Counted from the first letter of the stretch, positions 37,199 to 46,939 are shown. The stretch is 64,000 bases of DNA from Petrimonas sp. (GCA_012839475.1 DUNG01000018.1:1-64000); one strand, 5' to 3'. The notes: generated by a model from the letters alone, not told the origin. Made by a program: numbers and translations.

Positions 37199-37879
37199 TC
37201 ATTTCAAGTTTAGGTAATACCCGAAACCGGACCGGTTGACGATAAGGTGCGCGTACTTCCCCAGCTTCTTCCTTAAGCGGGTGATATGGACGTCCACCGT
37301 CCGGTCCAGCACGTACTCGTGCTCACCCCAAACGCTATCCAGAATATCGACGCGGGTTAGCACGTTAGGGGCAACGCGTGCCAGTAGCGTCAATATCTCA
37401 AACTCTTTTTTGGTGAGCGATACCTCCTTCCCCTCCACGGTCACCCGATTGGTCGGCAAATCGATCTCCAGCCCCTGAAAGCGCCACCTCTCCTCCGACG
37501 GGGGGGCGGCCAGCTGAACGCGACGTAGAAGCGCCTTCACCCGCGCGATTACCTCTTTCATGGAGAAGGGTTTCGCGATGTAATCATCACCACCCGACGA
37601 GAAGCCGGTCAGCACGTCGTTCTCGCCGTTTTTCGCCGTCAGGAAGATGATGGGCACGTGGTTCTCCTTTTTTCGTAACCGTTCAGCGAGCGTGAAACCG
37701 GAGATCCCCTCCATCATCACATCAAGTAGAATCAACCGGTGCGCTTCAACAAGCTTACTTTCGGCCTCCTCCGCCGAAGAAGCAACATCAACGATAAACC
37801 CCTCTTTCTCTAAGTTGTATTGAAGAATATCGCGAATATCTTTTTCATCGTCGACAACTAAAATCCTCTCTTCCATCAT
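37199..37879 (-). CDS. phoB: PhoB-type response regulator
   Basis: The 226-residue OmpR/PhoB-family regulator has a receiver with Asp10, Asp11, phospho-acceptor Asp53 (LLDVMMEG), Thr81 and Lys103 (IAKPF). Its C-terminal winged helix is at about 125-225 (LTKKEFEILTLLARVAPNVL, VDVHITRLRKKLG). It is predicted to bind 11-bp direct repeats such as those upstream of pstS and to switch on the phosphate regulon. It lies 22 bases after the phoU-like gene and four bases before phoR. Confidence 0.92.
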   Translation of the reverse strand: MMEERILVVDDEKDIRDILQYNLEKEGFIVDVASSAEEAESKLVEAHRLILLDVMMEGISGFTLAERLRKKENHVPIIFLTAKNGENDVLTGFSSGGDDYIAKPFSMKEVIARVKALLRRVQLAAPPSEERWRFQGLEIDLPTNRVTVEGKEVSLTKKEFEILTLLARVAPNVLTRVDILDSVWGEHEYVLDRTVDVHITRLRKKLGKYAHLIVNRSGFGYYLNLK

Positions 37880-37901
37880 TCTCCCTCGCTAATTCATCCC
37901 T

Positions 37902-38672
37902 CTAACCCGGCAACGTTTTATGCCGTATATCTTTACCCTCGATGAGGTAAACAGCTGCCTCAGCCATATCGACCGCCTTATCGCCTATCCGCTCCAGGTA
38001 GTAGGATATGCTGTTCAGGTTCATGATGTTGACGAGCGACTGCCTGTTTTGCACCTGCCCGTCGAAATCAGCGGCCAACTGCTTCTCAATCTTGCTCTCC
38101 AGCCTATCCAGCTTATCGTCCATCTGGATGGTGTCGTATGCCATTTCGTTACTGATCCCGGTGAAGGCGAAGAGCGCGCTCTTCAGCATCTTGTCGGTCT
38201 GATCGAACATCTTGATAATCGGCTTCTTATACTTCTCGAAACCGGGCAGCGACAGATCCATCTCGCCAAAGGAAAGGGTAATGTTCTCGATCAGGTCCCC
38301 CACCCGCTCCATCGAGATGGTCATGTCGTGATACGACATCAAACGCCGCAAATCAGACGCACGCGGGGTAAACAGGATGATGGCATTGATCACCTTCTCC
38401 TTGATGGTGATATCCAACGAGTTGATAATCTTCTCGTTGCGCTTCAACTCGGCCACCAGCTCCTTATCCCGGCTTTTGTCAACCAACGTGGAGGCCATCT
38501 TTAACTGCGACAGCACGATCTCCGCGAGCAACTGGAAGTCGCTATGAAGCTGATCCAGGTAATTGTCCTTGATGCCCAACGCGGGTGTCGATTCCCTGAT
38601 TTTCTTTATCCCGTCCATACTGTTACTGTTTTTCATTTTATCTGCAATCGCATTTTTTAATTCGTCTGTCAT
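37902..38672 (-). CDS. phoU: PhoU-family phosphate regulator
   Basis: The 256-residue all-helical protein has the two repeated PhoU three-helix bundles (KNEKIINSLDITIKEKVINA and LDRLESKIEKQLAADF, each followed by conserved helices such as YYLERIGDKAVDMAEAAVYL). PhoU links PstSCAB transport to PhoR kinase activity and dampens the response when phosphate is ample. The frame runs up to 38702, but the ATG at 38672 (MTDELKNAIADK) lacks the odd hydrophobic prefix and is preferred; later Met residues are also possible. It sits between pstB and phoB, its usual place. Confidence 0.88.
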   Translation of the reverse strand: MTDELKNAIADKMKNSNSMDGIKKIRESTPALGIKDNYLDQLHSDFQLLAEIVLSQLKMASTLVDKSRDKELVAELKRNEKIINSLDITIKEKVINAIILFTPRASDLRRLMSYHDMTISMERVGDLIENITLSFGEMDLSLPGFEKYKKPIIKMFDQTDKMLKSALFAFTGISNEMAYDTIQMDDKLDRLESKIEKQLAADFDGQVQNRQSLVNIMNLNSISYYLERIGDKAVDMAEAAVYLIEGKDIRHKTLPG

Positions 38673-38722
38673 ACAAGCAAACGTGAACAATATAACAGAC
38701 AAGGGTTAAACAACCTCGTGGA

Positions 38723-39508
38723 TTAACCGAAGACCCCCGTCAGGTACTCCTCCGTGCGCTTGTTCTTGGGCTTGGTAAACATCTGGGTGGTGTTACCATG
38801 CTCGATCAACTCGCCCAGGTACATGAACATCGAGTTATCGGATATGCGTGCCGCCTGCGACATGTTGTGCGTAACGACAATGATAGTGAATTGTTTCTTC
38901 AATTCCAACAATAATTCCTCGATTTTGTTCGTGGAGATCGGGTCGAGTGCCGATGTGGGCTCATCCATCAGCAACACCTCAGGTCTCATAGCCAACGTGC
39001 GGGCGATGCAGAGCCGTTGCTGCTGTCCCCCCGAGAGGAACGAGCCCCGCTTGCTCATCACATCTTTAACCTCATCCCAGAGCGCCACGCTTTTCAGGCT
39101 CTGCTCCACGATCTCGTCCTTTTCGCGCCGCTTGAGCCGGATACCATTGAGCGAGTAGCCCGCCAGCACGTTATCGTAGATGCTCATGGTGGGAAACGGG
39201 TTGGGCTGCTGAAATACCATGCCCACCAACCGACGCACCTTCATCGCGTCCATCTCGAGCACGTTCTTACCCTTGAGCAAAATTTCACCGGTAGTCCGGA
39301 TATGCGGGTAGAGGTCGTGCATGCGGTTGATGGCACGCAGGAGCGTGCTTTTCCCGCAACCGGAGGGACCCATGATCGCGGTGATGGTATTGGGGTATAT
39401 ATCGGTGGTTACATCGTCCACCGCGTTCTTCCCAGGGGTGTACGATACCGAGAGGTTCTTCAACTCCAAAATCGGTTTCATGCCGTTGGTTACTTTTACA
39501 CTTTCCAT
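38723..39508 (-). CDS. pstB: Phosphate ABC transporter ATP-binding protein
   Basis: The 261-residue ATPase has Walker [10 protein letters not shown] at 47-55, the signature [16 protein letters not shown], Walker [14 protein letters not shown] and the H-loop VVTHNM. It powers PstCA. The start overlaps pstA by 13 bases; a start at [12 protein letters not shown] (residue 10) would shorten the overlap. Length and motifs are normal. Confidence 0.96.
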   Translation of the reverse strand: MESVKVTNGMKPILELKNLSVSYTPGKNAVDDVTTDIYPNTITAIMGPSGCGKSTLLRAINRMHDLYPHIRTTGEILLKGKNVLEMDAMKVRRLVGMVFQQPNPFPTMSIYDNVLAGYSLNGIRLKRREKDEIVEQSLKSVALWDEVKDVMSKRGSFLSGGQQQRLCIARTLAMRPEVLLMDEPTSALDPISTNKIEELLLELKKQFTIIVVTHNMSQAARISDNSMFMYLGELIEHGNTTQMFTKPKNKRTEEYLTGVFG

Positions 39509-40368
39509 TTACGAGCTACAGTTTTTGCAATCCAGTTTAACAAGAATATCACGATTAGCAACAAGAGCGAGGAGGACCAAACCAGATCCACCAGGTTGGG
39601 GTCGTTATAGAAGTCCCAAATCAATAGCGGGATCGCGCTCGTGGGCTCCAGCACGTGCCAATTGACCACCGACGCCCCCAACGCGGTCAGCATCAGCGGG
39701 GCGGTCTCCCCCATCACCCGCGAAATGGCCAACAGGATCCCGGTGAAGATGCCTCCAAAACCGGAAGGCAACAACACCTTGAACACCACGTTGGTATAGG
39801 ATGAGCCCAAGGCCAGGCCCGCCTCCTTGTACGCGCCGGGCAACATCTTGAGCGTCTCCTCGGTAGAACGCACGATCATGGGCAACATCATGATGGTTAG
39901 CGCCACGCTTCCTGCCAGGGCTGAGTAGCTGCCCAGGGGCTTCACCACCCACGCGTAAGCGATGATACCAATCACGATGGAGGGCATCCCCTGCAGTAAG
40001 TCAGTAAGGTAGCTGACCACCTTGGCGAAGCGTTTGTTCTGGTTATCGGCCAGGTAGATACCAATAGACAAACCGAGGGGAACGGAGAAAAGGATGGCCA
40101 TACCGACGATCAGCAAGGTTCCGGTAATACCGTTCAGTATTCCCCCGGGAATGGGCTCGTTGTTCACCCGGGCCAGCAACGCGTCCATCGACGACGGGGT
40201 CACCTCGGTGAACAGCCGCAGGTTGAAATTCTTATACCCTTTCGAGACCACATCCCACAAGATAAGGAAGAGGGGGATCATGGCAATGAAAGAGAAAATA
40301 CAGACCAGCCACAAGGCAATCTTGTCTTTCCCTTTTCGGACGCGAGTAGAGCTCACTTGTTCCATCAT
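39496..40368 (-). CDS. pstA: Phosphate ABC transporter permease PstA
   Basis: The 290-residue inner-membrane protein has about six membrane segments and the binding-protein-dependent permease region [20 protein letters not shown]. It also has the PstA-type [15 protein letters not shown] and [13 protein letters not shown]. It pairs with PstC to form the phosphate channel. Its start overlaps the pstC stop by four bases and its end overlaps pstB. Confidence 0.94.
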   Translation of the reverse strand: MMEQVSSTRVRKGKDKIALWLVCIFSFIAMIPLFLILWDVVSKGYKNFNLRLFTEVTPSSMDALLARVNNEPIPGGILNGITGTLLIVGMAILFSVPLGLSIGIYLADNQNKRFAKVVSYLTDLLQGMPSIVIGIIAYAWVVKPLGSYSALAGSVALTIMMLPMIVRSTEETLKMLPGAYKEAGLALGSSYTNVVFKVLLPSGFGGIFTGILLAISRVMGETAPLMLTALGASVVNWHVLEPTSAIPLLIWDFYNDPNLVDLVWSSSLLLLIVIFLLNWIAKTVARKWKV

Positions 40369-41222
40369 ACCTTCGACAATCTTTTCATCACCATTTTGGC
40401 AATCAGGTTAATAATGGCCGTTATAATAAACAGTATCAGCCCGATGGCAATCAGCGAGCTCAGCTTCAAGCCATCGGCCTCCCCAAATTGATTCGCGATC
40501 ACACTCGCCATCGTGTTCCCCGTTCCCCTCAGGCCACTCGGTATCCTGTCGGTATTGCCAATCAGCATGGTCACGGCCATGGTCTCGCCCAACGCCCTAC
40601 CCAGCGCGAGGATGTAGGCGGCCACGATTCCCGAGGAGGCGGTGGGGAAGCTGATGCGCCGTATCACCTCCAACCGGGTGGCACCCAGGCTATAGGCACC
40701 CTCCTTCATGTTGTTGGGTACCATGGAGATGAACTCGGTACTTAGGGAGGAGGCGTAGGGTATAATCATGATTGCCAACACGATAGACGACAGAAAGATA
40801 CCGAACCCCTGCGCGTTCACCCCCAGCGCGATCACGATGGGACGAACGCTGTAGAATCCCCATAAACCAAACACGATGGAGGGGATGCCCGCGAGCAGGT
40901 CCACGACGGAGCTGACCGCCGATGCCACCTTGGTGCCCTTGAAGTACTCGCCATTGAAGAGGGCCACGGACAACGAGAAGGGGATGCAGATGAGCAGCGC
41001 GAAAAAGGCGGTGTAAAGCGTACCGACGATAAACGACAACGCGCCATACTCTTCGGTGGCCTTGCGGGGATCCCACTCGGCGTTAGAGATGAAGCCCCAA
41101 ACGCCGTACTCGTTAAAGGTGTCCAGCGACCGGCTCACCAGCGAGTAGATAATCCCCGCGCTCAACAAAAGGATCATCAACGCCGCGAAAAACAGCACGA
41201 ACCGGAATAATTTATCTTTCAT
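40365..41222 (-). CDS. pstC: Phosphate ABC transporter permease PstC
   Basis: The 285-residue membrane protein has six predicted segments. PstC features include FIVGTLYTAFFALLICIPFS, DLLAGIPSIVFGLWGF, KEGAYSLGATRLEVIRRISF and ALGRALGETMAVTMLIGN. It lies 31 bases after pstS and overlaps pstA by four bases. It forms the translocation pore with PstA. Confidence 0.95.
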   Translation of the reverse strand: MKDKLFRFVLFFAALMILLLSAGIIYSLVSRSLDTFNEYGVWGFISNAEWDPRKATEEYGALSFIVGTLYTAFFALLICIPFSLSVALFNGEYFKGTKVASAVSSVVDLLAGIPSIVFGLWGFYSVRPIVIALGVNAQGFGIFLSSIVLAIMIIPYASSLSTEFISMVPNNMKEGAYSLGATRLEVIRRISFPTASSGIVAAYILALGRALGETMAVTMLIGNTDRIPSGLRGTGNTMASVIANQFGEADGLKLSSLIAIGLILFIITAIINLIAKMVMKRLSKV

Positions 41223-41253
41223 TCGTTCCCTTAATTACAATTCATTACCGCCA

Positions 41254-42420
41254 TCATCGGCCCTCTCCGTCATTATCAGCCTCACCCCCCTCAAGTGCAC
41301 GTGCACCGGCATCGTCGGTGCTAGTAAGACCATCAAACAGGGGTTCACCCCCGTAGTGCAATCCCTGGAGAAGGCGGTAATTTTTCTCCAATCCCTGCTC
41401 CGGGAGGGGTGCGTAGTTGATCTGCGCCGCCACCTTTTGCCCCGGTGGACTAAGCATGTAAAGGAGCAGGTCCAGCAGCTCCATCGCCTCCTCCTTGGTG
41501 CGGTTCCCATACTGCTGGTCCTTGTAAAGCAGTATCCAGGTGAAGAGGCTTATGGGGTACGCGTTGGGATCGGCCGAATCGGTGATGGTCGCCCGCATAT
41601 CGTCCGGCAGGTCCACGTTGGCCGCGGCGGAGATGGTCTCCAGCGTAGCTTCGACGAACCGCCCCGTCCTGTTTTTCAGTTTCGCCGTCTTGAGGTTGAG
41701 GGTGAGCGCGTACTCCGACCCGATGTAGCCAATGGCTCCCTCCGTCTGCTGAACGATACCCGCCACGCCCGGGTTTCCCTTGGCCGCTATCCCCGCTTCC
41801 CACTTCAATGCCTTCCCCTTGCCCATGACCCGGTTCCACTCGGGAGAGACCACGGAGAGGTACTCAGAGAAGTTGAACGTGGTGCCGCTGCCATCGGAAC
41901 GGTAGACAGGGGTAATATCCAAGTTAGGCAAAGGAACTCCCGGGTTGATCGACGTGATCCGCGGGTCGTTCCACTTTTTCACCTTGCCCAGAAATATGTC
42001 GGAGATAAGGGGACCGGTGAGCCGCAAGCTATCCACCCCCTCCAGCGTGTAAGCCATTACTACTCCCCCCAGGCAGGTGGCGATATGAATCACCTCGCCG
42101 TTCATCGTCTCCAGCTCCTTATCGGTCATAAAGGCATCGCTGGCGCCAAAGTCCACCGAGCGGTCACGCAAGCTGCGTATCCCCCCACCGCTCCCCATGG
42201 CCCCGTAGTTCACGGTGATACCCTCGTTTATCCGCATGAAGTCGCGGAAGACAATGTTGTAATAGGGATAGGGAAACGTGGCGCCCGCGCCGGAGATGGT
42301 ACTGCGGGAGATGCCTTTTTGGGAATCCGAGGAGCCCGTTTTACAAGAAGACAAGAAAAGCAGCAGCGAGGCAAAAAAAAGCAGCGAGGTGAACAGCAAA
42401 AATCGTTTCATCAAATGCAA
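41254..42420 (-). CDS. pstS: Phosphate-binding lipoprotein PstS
   Basis: The 388-residue periplasmic binding protein is a lipoprotein (FLSSC, Cys near 26). PstS motifs are ISGAGATFPYPYYNIVFRDF, VNYGAMGSGGGIRSL, DFGASDAFM, PVYRSDGSGTTFNFSEYLS and GAIGYIGSEYAL. It delivers phosphate to PstCA. About 30 acidic, low-complexity residues at the C-terminus (TDDAGARALEGGEADNDGEG) extend past the normal fold. It is the first gene of the operon, with a Pho box upstream. Confidence 0.95.
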   Translation of the reverse strand: MHLMKRFLLFTSLLFFASLLLFLSSCKTGSSDSQKGISRSTISGAGATFPYPYYNIVFRDFMRINEGITVNYGAMGSGGGIRSLRDRSVDFGASDAFMTDKELETMNGEVIHIATCLGGVVMAYTLEGVDSLRLTGPLISDIFLGKVKKWNDPRITSINPGVPLPNLDITPVYRSDGSGTTFNFSEYLSVVSPEWNRVMGKGKALKWEAGIAAKGNPGVAGIVQQTEGAIGYIGSEYALTLNLKTAKLKNRTGRFVEATLETISAAANVDLPDDMRATITDSADPNAYPISLFTWILLYKDQQYGNRTKEEAMELLDLLLYMLSPPGQKVAAQINYAPLPEQGLEKNYRLLQGLHYGGEPLFDGLTSTDDAGARALEGGEADNDGEGR

Positions 42421-42460
42421 TAAGGCAGTGCAGGTTCTATGTTACTAAAAAATTACTACG

Positions 42461-42517
42461 CGAAAATACGACATGTTTGTTACATTTCGGTTACATTATT
42501 GTTACGTATTTGTTAAG
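42461..42517 (-). promoter_or_regulatory. Pho box and -7-like element of the pst operon
   Basis: Four heptamers repeat with exact 11-base spacing: TGTTACA at 42478, GGTTACA at 42489, TGTTACG at 42500 and TGTTAAG at 42511. Two to four direct repeats one helical turn apart are the form of PhoB/PhoP sites in other bacteria. A TATTTTCG on the minus strand (42461-42468), one mismatch from TAnnTTTG, lies just downstream, so bound PhoB would replace the -33 contact. Confidence 0.75.
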
Positions 42518-42599
42518 ACAGCGCGCCGCATGGTAAGAGGTGGATGTTGGCTTTTTTTTCCCTTTCGCGATACTCTTTTCGAGTTTTTATCCCTTGTGC

Positions 42600-42630
42600 T
42601 TGTTAAAAACCATTTTTTCATCTATTTTTG
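42600..42630 (+). promoter_or_regulatory. Promoter of the aminotransferase gene
   Basis: TTG (42600-42602), a 20-base spacer and TATTTTTG (42623-42630) match the Bacteroidetes consensus. The transcript would begin about 45 bases before the ATG at 42681. Confidence 0.65.
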
Positions 42631-42680
42631 CCGTTTGATTGACAAAATGATTCTTTAAAGTTCTTATCGCTGCCATTATT

Positions 42681-43916
42681 ATGCCGCAAATTGCTCAGCG
42701 AGGCATCCAGATGCCCGCATCACCCATACGCAAGTTAGCCCCGCTCTCCGATGCCGCTAAGGCTGAAGGGGTACGGGTATACCACTTGAACATCGGGCAA
42801 CCCGACCTGCCCTCCCCCGCCTCCGCGCTCGAAGCCATCAGAAGCATCGACCGCACCACGCTGGAATACAGTCCCAGCGATGGATACCGCTTCTACCGGG
42901 AGAACCTGGTGGGCTACTACGAAAAGTTCGGGATTCACTTGTCGCCCGAGGAGATCATCGTCACCACGGGAGGTTCGGAGGCGGTGTTATACGCGTTCTT
43001 AGCCTGCCTGAACCCGGGCGATGAGATCATCGTGCCGGAACCTGCCTACGCGAACTACATGGCGTTCGCCATCTCCGCCGGGGCGGTCATCCGAACGGTC
43101 CCCTCGACCATGGAGACAGACTTCGCTTTACCGCCCATGGAGGCGTTCGAGCGACTGATTAACGAACGTACCAAGGGAATACTTATCTGCAACCCCAACA
43201 ACCCGACTGGTTACGTCTACACGCGCCAGGAGATGGAGCAGATTCGCGACCTGGTGAAACGGTACAACCTCTACCTCTTCTCTGACGAGGTGTACCGGGA
43301 GTTCATCTACAACGATGCGCCCTACGTATCGGCATGCCACCTCGAGGGGATCGAGGATAACGTGGTGCTGATAGACTCGGTATCGAAGCGTTACAGCGAG
43401 TGCGGTATCCGCATCGGCGCGCTTATCACCAAGAACAGGCGGCTCTACGAAACCGTGATGAAGTTTTGTCAAGCGCGACTGAGTCCCCCCTTGATTGGTC
43501 AGATAGCCGCCAACGCGTCGCTCAAGGAGAACGGGGCGTACATGCAGCGCAACTTCAACGAGTACAAGAGCCGACGAGATTTCCTCATCGACCGGCTGAA
43601 CCGGATCCCCGGGGTCTACTCACCCATGCCACAAGGGGCCTTCTACACGCTTGCCCGGCTACCCGTAGAGGATACCGACGCGTTCTGCGCATGGTGCCTA
43701 TCCGACTTCCGATACGAAGGGCAAACCGTCTTCATGGCACCCGCCTCGGGCTTCTACGTAACACCCGGTCTTGGGAAGAACGAGGTGCGGCTCGCGTACG
43801 TGATTAACAAGGAGGATTTGAACATCGCCCTCACCGTACTGGAGAAAGCATTGGAGGCATACCCTTATACCATTGAATATGAATGCGGAGCTATTCATAG
43901 CAAAGCGAATTTATAA
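42681..43916 (+). CDS. Class I/II pyridoxal-phosphate aminotransferase (aspartate-type)
   Basis: The 411-residue cytoplasmic enzyme is a fold-type I aminotransferase. Visible motifs are YHLNIGQPDLPSP, TTGGSEAVLYAF (phosphate-binding), ICNPNNPTGYVYT, SDEVYREFIY and the Schiff-base lysine in DSVSKRYSECGIRIG. The closing Arg region VRLAYVIN is also present. It belongs with aspartate/aromatic aminotransferases of the AspC-like group; the exact amino donor is not evident. The last 44 bases overlap the start of the LolC/E-type permease gene in another frame, so the two are coupled. Confidence 0.9.
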   Translation: MPQIAQRGIQMPASPIRKLAPLSDAAKAEGVRVYHLNIGQPDLPSPASALEAIRSIDRTTLEYSPSDGYRFYRENLVGYYEKFGIHLSPEEIIVTTGGSEAVLYAFLACLNPGDEIIVPEPAYANYMAFAISAGAVIRTVPSTMETDFALPPMEAFERLINERTKGILICNPNNPTGYVYTRQEMEQIRDLVKRYNLYLFSDEVYREFIYNDAPYVSACHLEGIEDNVVLIDSVSKRYSECGIRIGALITKNRRLYETVMKFCQARLSPPLIGQIAANASLKENGAYMQRNFNEYKSRRDFLIDRLNRIPGVYSPMPQGAFYTLARLPVEDTDAFCAWCLSDFRYEGQTVFMAPASGFYVTPGLGKNEVRLAYVINKEDLNIALTVLEKALEAYPYTIEYECGAIHSKANL

Positions 43917-45126
43917 AGGCGATAAGAAAAACGACAAACGGGTCTCATCGCCCGCTATCAAGATTGCCATCGCGGGCATCGCACTGGGACTGGCCGTGAT
44001 GATCGTGGCAGTATGCATCATCGTGGGGTTTAAGAACGAGGTGCGCGCCAAGGTGGTGGGCTTCGGGTCGCACATTCAAATCACGGCATACGAGAGCAAC
44101 ACCTCCTACGATCATACACCCATCGCGGTCTCAGATACGCTGATCGACAAGCTACAGACGAACCCGGATATCCGCCATTTCCAGGAGTTCATCACCAAGC
44201 CGGGCATCATCAAGACGGACAACGACTTCATGGGCGTAATACTGAAAGGGGTATCGGATCGGTACGACTGGGATTTTTTTCGTGCCAACCTGCTGGAGGG
44301 CTCCATCATCCAGCCCAACGATACGGTGACCACCAACCCGGCCATCCTCTCGAAAGAGGTGGCCGATAAGCTCCACCTGAAAGTGGGCGACAGGTTCACC
44401 TGCTACTTCATCCAGGACCCGGTACGCGCACGACGCTTTGACATCATCGGCATCTACCAGACCAACTTTGAGGAGTACGACCAGCTGTTCGTGGTCACCG
44501 AAAAAGAGATCCTGGCCTCCCTGAACGGGTGGGAAGCCGATATGGTAAGTGGTATTGAACTGCTGGTGCACGACTACGACCAGCTGGACAAGATCTCACA
44601 AGACCTTTTCTTCGAGATGTCGGCACACACCGACCGCCTGGGCAACCCGCTCTACACCCGCTCCATCAAGGAGATTAACCCCATGATATTTAACTGGCTC
44701 AACCTGCTGGACATGAACGTGTGGGTCATTATCATCCTGATGCTTGTCGTCTCGGGGTTCACCATGATCTCGGGCCTCCTGATCATCATCCTGGAACGGA
44801 CCAACATGATCGGCATGCTTAAGTCGATGGGTGCCGCGGATATCAGCATCCGCCGGGTTTTCCTCTACCTCTCCGCGTTCCTGATTGGCCAAGGTATGCT
44901 GTGGGGCAACCTCATCGCATTGCTCTTTTGCTTTATCCAGGAGAGGTTTCAAGTCTTGAAGCTGGATCCCGCCACCTACTACCTGACTGCCGTACCCATC
45001 GACCTCAACATCATCCACCTACTGTTGCTGAATATCGGCACGCTCACAGTCTCCCTGCTGATGATGATCGGTCCCTCCTACCTGGTAGCCCAAATCACGC
45101 CCGCGAAATCGATCCAATTCGAGTAG
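43873..45126 (+). CDS. LolC/LolE-type ABC transporter permease
   Basis: The 417-residue inner-membrane protein has an N-terminal segment (AIAGIALGLAVMIVAVCIIVGF), a large periplasmic MacB-like domain (about 50-260) and three C-terminal segments of the FtsX family (VWVIIILMLVVSGFTMISGL, then LGMLKSMGA-type IGMLKSMGAAD). It matches permeases that extract lipoproteins from the inner membrane, a key step for the many lipoproteins encoded here. A start at the second ATG (43879) is equally likely. The ATPase partner is not in the window. Confidence 0.88.
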   Translation: MNMNAELFIAKRIYKGDKKNDKRVSSPAIKIAIAGIALGLAVMIVAVCIIVGFKNEVRAKVVGFGSHIQITAYESNTSYDHTPIAVSDTLIDKLQTNPDIRHFQEFITKPGIIKTDNDFMGVILKGVSDRYDWDFFRANLLEGSIIQPNDTVTTNPAILSKEVADKLHLKVGDRFTCYFIQDPVRARRFDIIGIYQTNFEEYDQLFVVTEKEILASLNGWEADMVSGIELLVHDYDQLDKISQDLFFEMSAHTDRLGNPLYTRSIKEINPMIFNWLNLLDMNVWVIIILMLVVSGFTMISGLLIIILERTNMIGMLKSMGAADISIRRVFLYLSAFLIGQGMLWGNLIALLFCFIQERFQVLKLDPATYYLTAVPIDLNIIHLLLLNIGTLTVSLLMMIGPSYLVAQITPAKSIQFE

Positions 45127-45178
45127 GCGGGGGGTCATTAAACCACGATTTTAGAGCATTGCTCACCCCATGCAAGAT

Positions 45179-45240
45179 ACCGAACAAGTTACCGAACAAG
45201 TTACCGAACAAGTTATCAAACAATCGAACAAGCTACCGAG
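45179..45240 (+). repeat. 12-base tandem repeat upstream of hipBA
   Basis: ACCGAACAAGTT occurs three times without change (45179-45214), then decays (ATCAAACAATCG, AACAAGCTACCG). It lies between the permease stop and the hipB promoter. Confidence 0.85.
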
Positions 45241-45272
45241 AGTAAACCTAAATACTTTTTTCAAAACAACCA

Positions 45273-45302
45273 TTGTATTTCCAATTATTACGCCTATATT
45301 TG
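45273..45302 (+). promoter_or_regulatory. hipBA promoter
   Basis: TTG (45273-45275), a 19-base spacer and TATATTTG (45295-45302) match the Bacteroidetes consensus exactly. A leader of about 25 bases precedes hipB. Confidence 0.75.
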
Positions 45303-45332
45303 CACTATAACAATTGAAAATGCAGGCATTAA

Positions 45333-45671
45333 ATGGACTGGTATATTTTTACAGATAAGGGATTAATTGCTAAAATAGGAGATAAACTGAAGCAAATTCG
45401 TTTAGAGCAAAATATCACGCAAAAGGAGTTGGCAGAACGAGCCGGTGTTTCTCTTAGCAGCGTAGCCAACGTAGAAAAGGGCAATAGTGTCTCCCTCTCA
45501 ACACTGATAGCTATTCTCAGGGCCCTACAGGCTCTGCACTTGCTGGATGCCTTCTTCCGTGAACCTGAAATAAGCCCCATCGCGTATGCCCAAATGATGG
45601 AAGGTAAAAAATGGAGACAAAGGGCCAGTAATACAAAAACAAACATAGGGGAGGAACTTACCACATGGTAA
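45333..45671 (+). CDS. hipB: HipB-type antitoxin, XRE-family repressor
   Basis: The 112-residue protein has a Cro/C1-type helix-turn-helix at about 15-70 (QNITQKELAERAGVSLSSVA, NVEKGNSVSLSTLIAILRAL). In HipBA pairs this protein neutralises HipA and represses its own promoter. It overlaps hipA by seven bases, the usual antitoxin-first layout. The tail (about 40 residues, ending EELTTW) is likely the HipA-contacting part. Confidence 0.88.
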   Translation: MDWYIFTDKGLIAKIGDKLKQIRLEQNITQKELAERAGVSLSSVANVEKGNSVSLSTLIAILRALQALHLLDAFFREPEISPIAYAQMMEGKKWRQRASNTKTNIGEELTTW

Positions 45672-46939
45672 AAGTGGCAAAAGTATACATATGGAATACA
45701 CTCGCGGGTGCGGTGCTTTGGAATGAGGACAGGCAAGTAGCTACCTTTGAGTATGATACTAACTTTATGAACAGGGGATGGGATTTGTCACCTTTAATGA
45801 TGCCCGTTTCGCGAAGGAGCATTTACTCTTTTCCTGAATTATCAAAGGAGACTTTTATGGGTTTGCCCGGGTTACTTGCTGACGCTCTGCCGGACACCTA
45901 TGGAAAAGCTCTTTTGGACAAATGGTTGGTGTTGCAAGGAAGAACGGTGGCCAACCCGGTTGAACGTCTCTGTTATCAAGGAAAGCGGTCGATAGGAGCA
46001 CTGGAGTTTGTTCCAGCGCAAGATGATATTCTAAATCAGTCTTCATCTATTGAAATTAATTCCTTGGTAGAAGTCGCGGCGGAGATACTCAATAACAGGG
46101 ACTCATTTAGCACAAACCTCCGGGAAGACACCCAAAAAGCTCTTGTAAATATTATTAGAGTTGGCACCTCAGCCGGGGGGATGAGGGCAAAAGCCGTGAT
46201 TGCATACAATGAAGAGACAGGAGAGGTGCGATCAGGGCAGGTAGATGCTCCTAAAGGCTTCAACCACTGGATTCTGAAGTTGGACGGCGTTACTAATACT
46301 ATGCTGGGCGATCCGCAACATTATGGTAAAATAGAGTATGTCTACTACCTGATGGCCACGAGAGCAGGTATAGAGATGACAGAATGTCGATTACTAGAAG
46401 AACATGAAAGGAGTCACTTTATGACGAGACGTTTTGACCGTGTTAACGATAATGAAAAGCTCCATACCCAAACGCTATGCGGGATGGCTCATTATGATTA
46501 TAAGATGTCCCGTGCCTTTTCATACGAACAGCTCTTTCAGGTGATGAGACGACTGCGTTTACCTTATACAGATGCCGAGCAAATGTATAAACGTATGGTC
46601 TTTAATGTCGTTGCTCGCAATCAAGATGACCACACGAAGAACATCTCTTTCATCATGGACAAGTCAGGTAGCTGGCGCTTGTCTCCAGCCTATGACATAA
46701 CTTGGGCTTATAACCCGAAGGAACAATGGACCTCACACCATCAAATGTCTATCAATAACAAGTGGGACGATTTCACAAGAGAAGACCTACTATCCGTCGC
46801 GGAAGCAATGAATATTAAATCAAGCAACAAGATCATTGACGAAATAATCGAAGCCGTGTCCTACTGGAGAGTACTGGCAAATGAGTATAGAATACCCAAA
46901 GAGACCATAGAGAAGATAGAAAAAAGCTTTCGGGGGTAA
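45665..46939 (+). CDS. hipA: HipA-family serine/threonine kinase toxin
   Basis: The 424-residue protein is a full-length HipA-fold kinase. It has a glycine-rich loop VGTSAGGMR at 166-174, an ATP lysine in HWILKLD at 201-207, a catalytic loop NQDDHTKN at 319-326 and the metal-binding PAYDIT at 341-346, all intact, so it is probably active. The N-terminal subdomain (ETFMGLPGLLADALPDTYG) is typical. The E. coli homologue phosphorylates glutamyl-tRNA synthetase and causes persistence; the target here is unknown. Tandem repeats flank the pair on both sides. Confidence 0.92.
   Translation: MVKVAKVYIWNTLAGAVLWNEDRQVATFEYDTNFMNRGWDLSPLMMPVSRRSIYSFPELSKETFMGLPGLLADALPDTYGKALLDKWLVLQGRTVANPVERLCYQGKRSIGALEFVPAQDDILNQSSSIEINSLVEVAAEILNNRDSFSTNLREDTQKALVNIIRVGTSAGGMRAKAVIAYNEETGEVRSGQVDAPKGFNHWILKLDGVTNTMLGDPQHYGKIEYVYYLMATRAGIEMTECRLLEEHERSHFMTRRFDRVNDNEKLHTQTLCGMAHYDYKMSRAFSYEQLFQVMRRLRLPYTDAEQMYKRMVFNVVARNQDDHTKNISFIMDKSGSWRLSPAYDITWAYNPKEQWTSHHQMSINNKWDDFTREDLLSVAEAMNIKSSNKIIDEIIEAVSYWRVLANEYRIPKETIEKIEKSFRG

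Noticed and set aside
41356-42423. 355-residue plus-strand frame opposite pstS
   Set aside because: Composition is Arg/His/Gly-rich shadow sequence and the opposite strand encodes a full PstS with all motifs.
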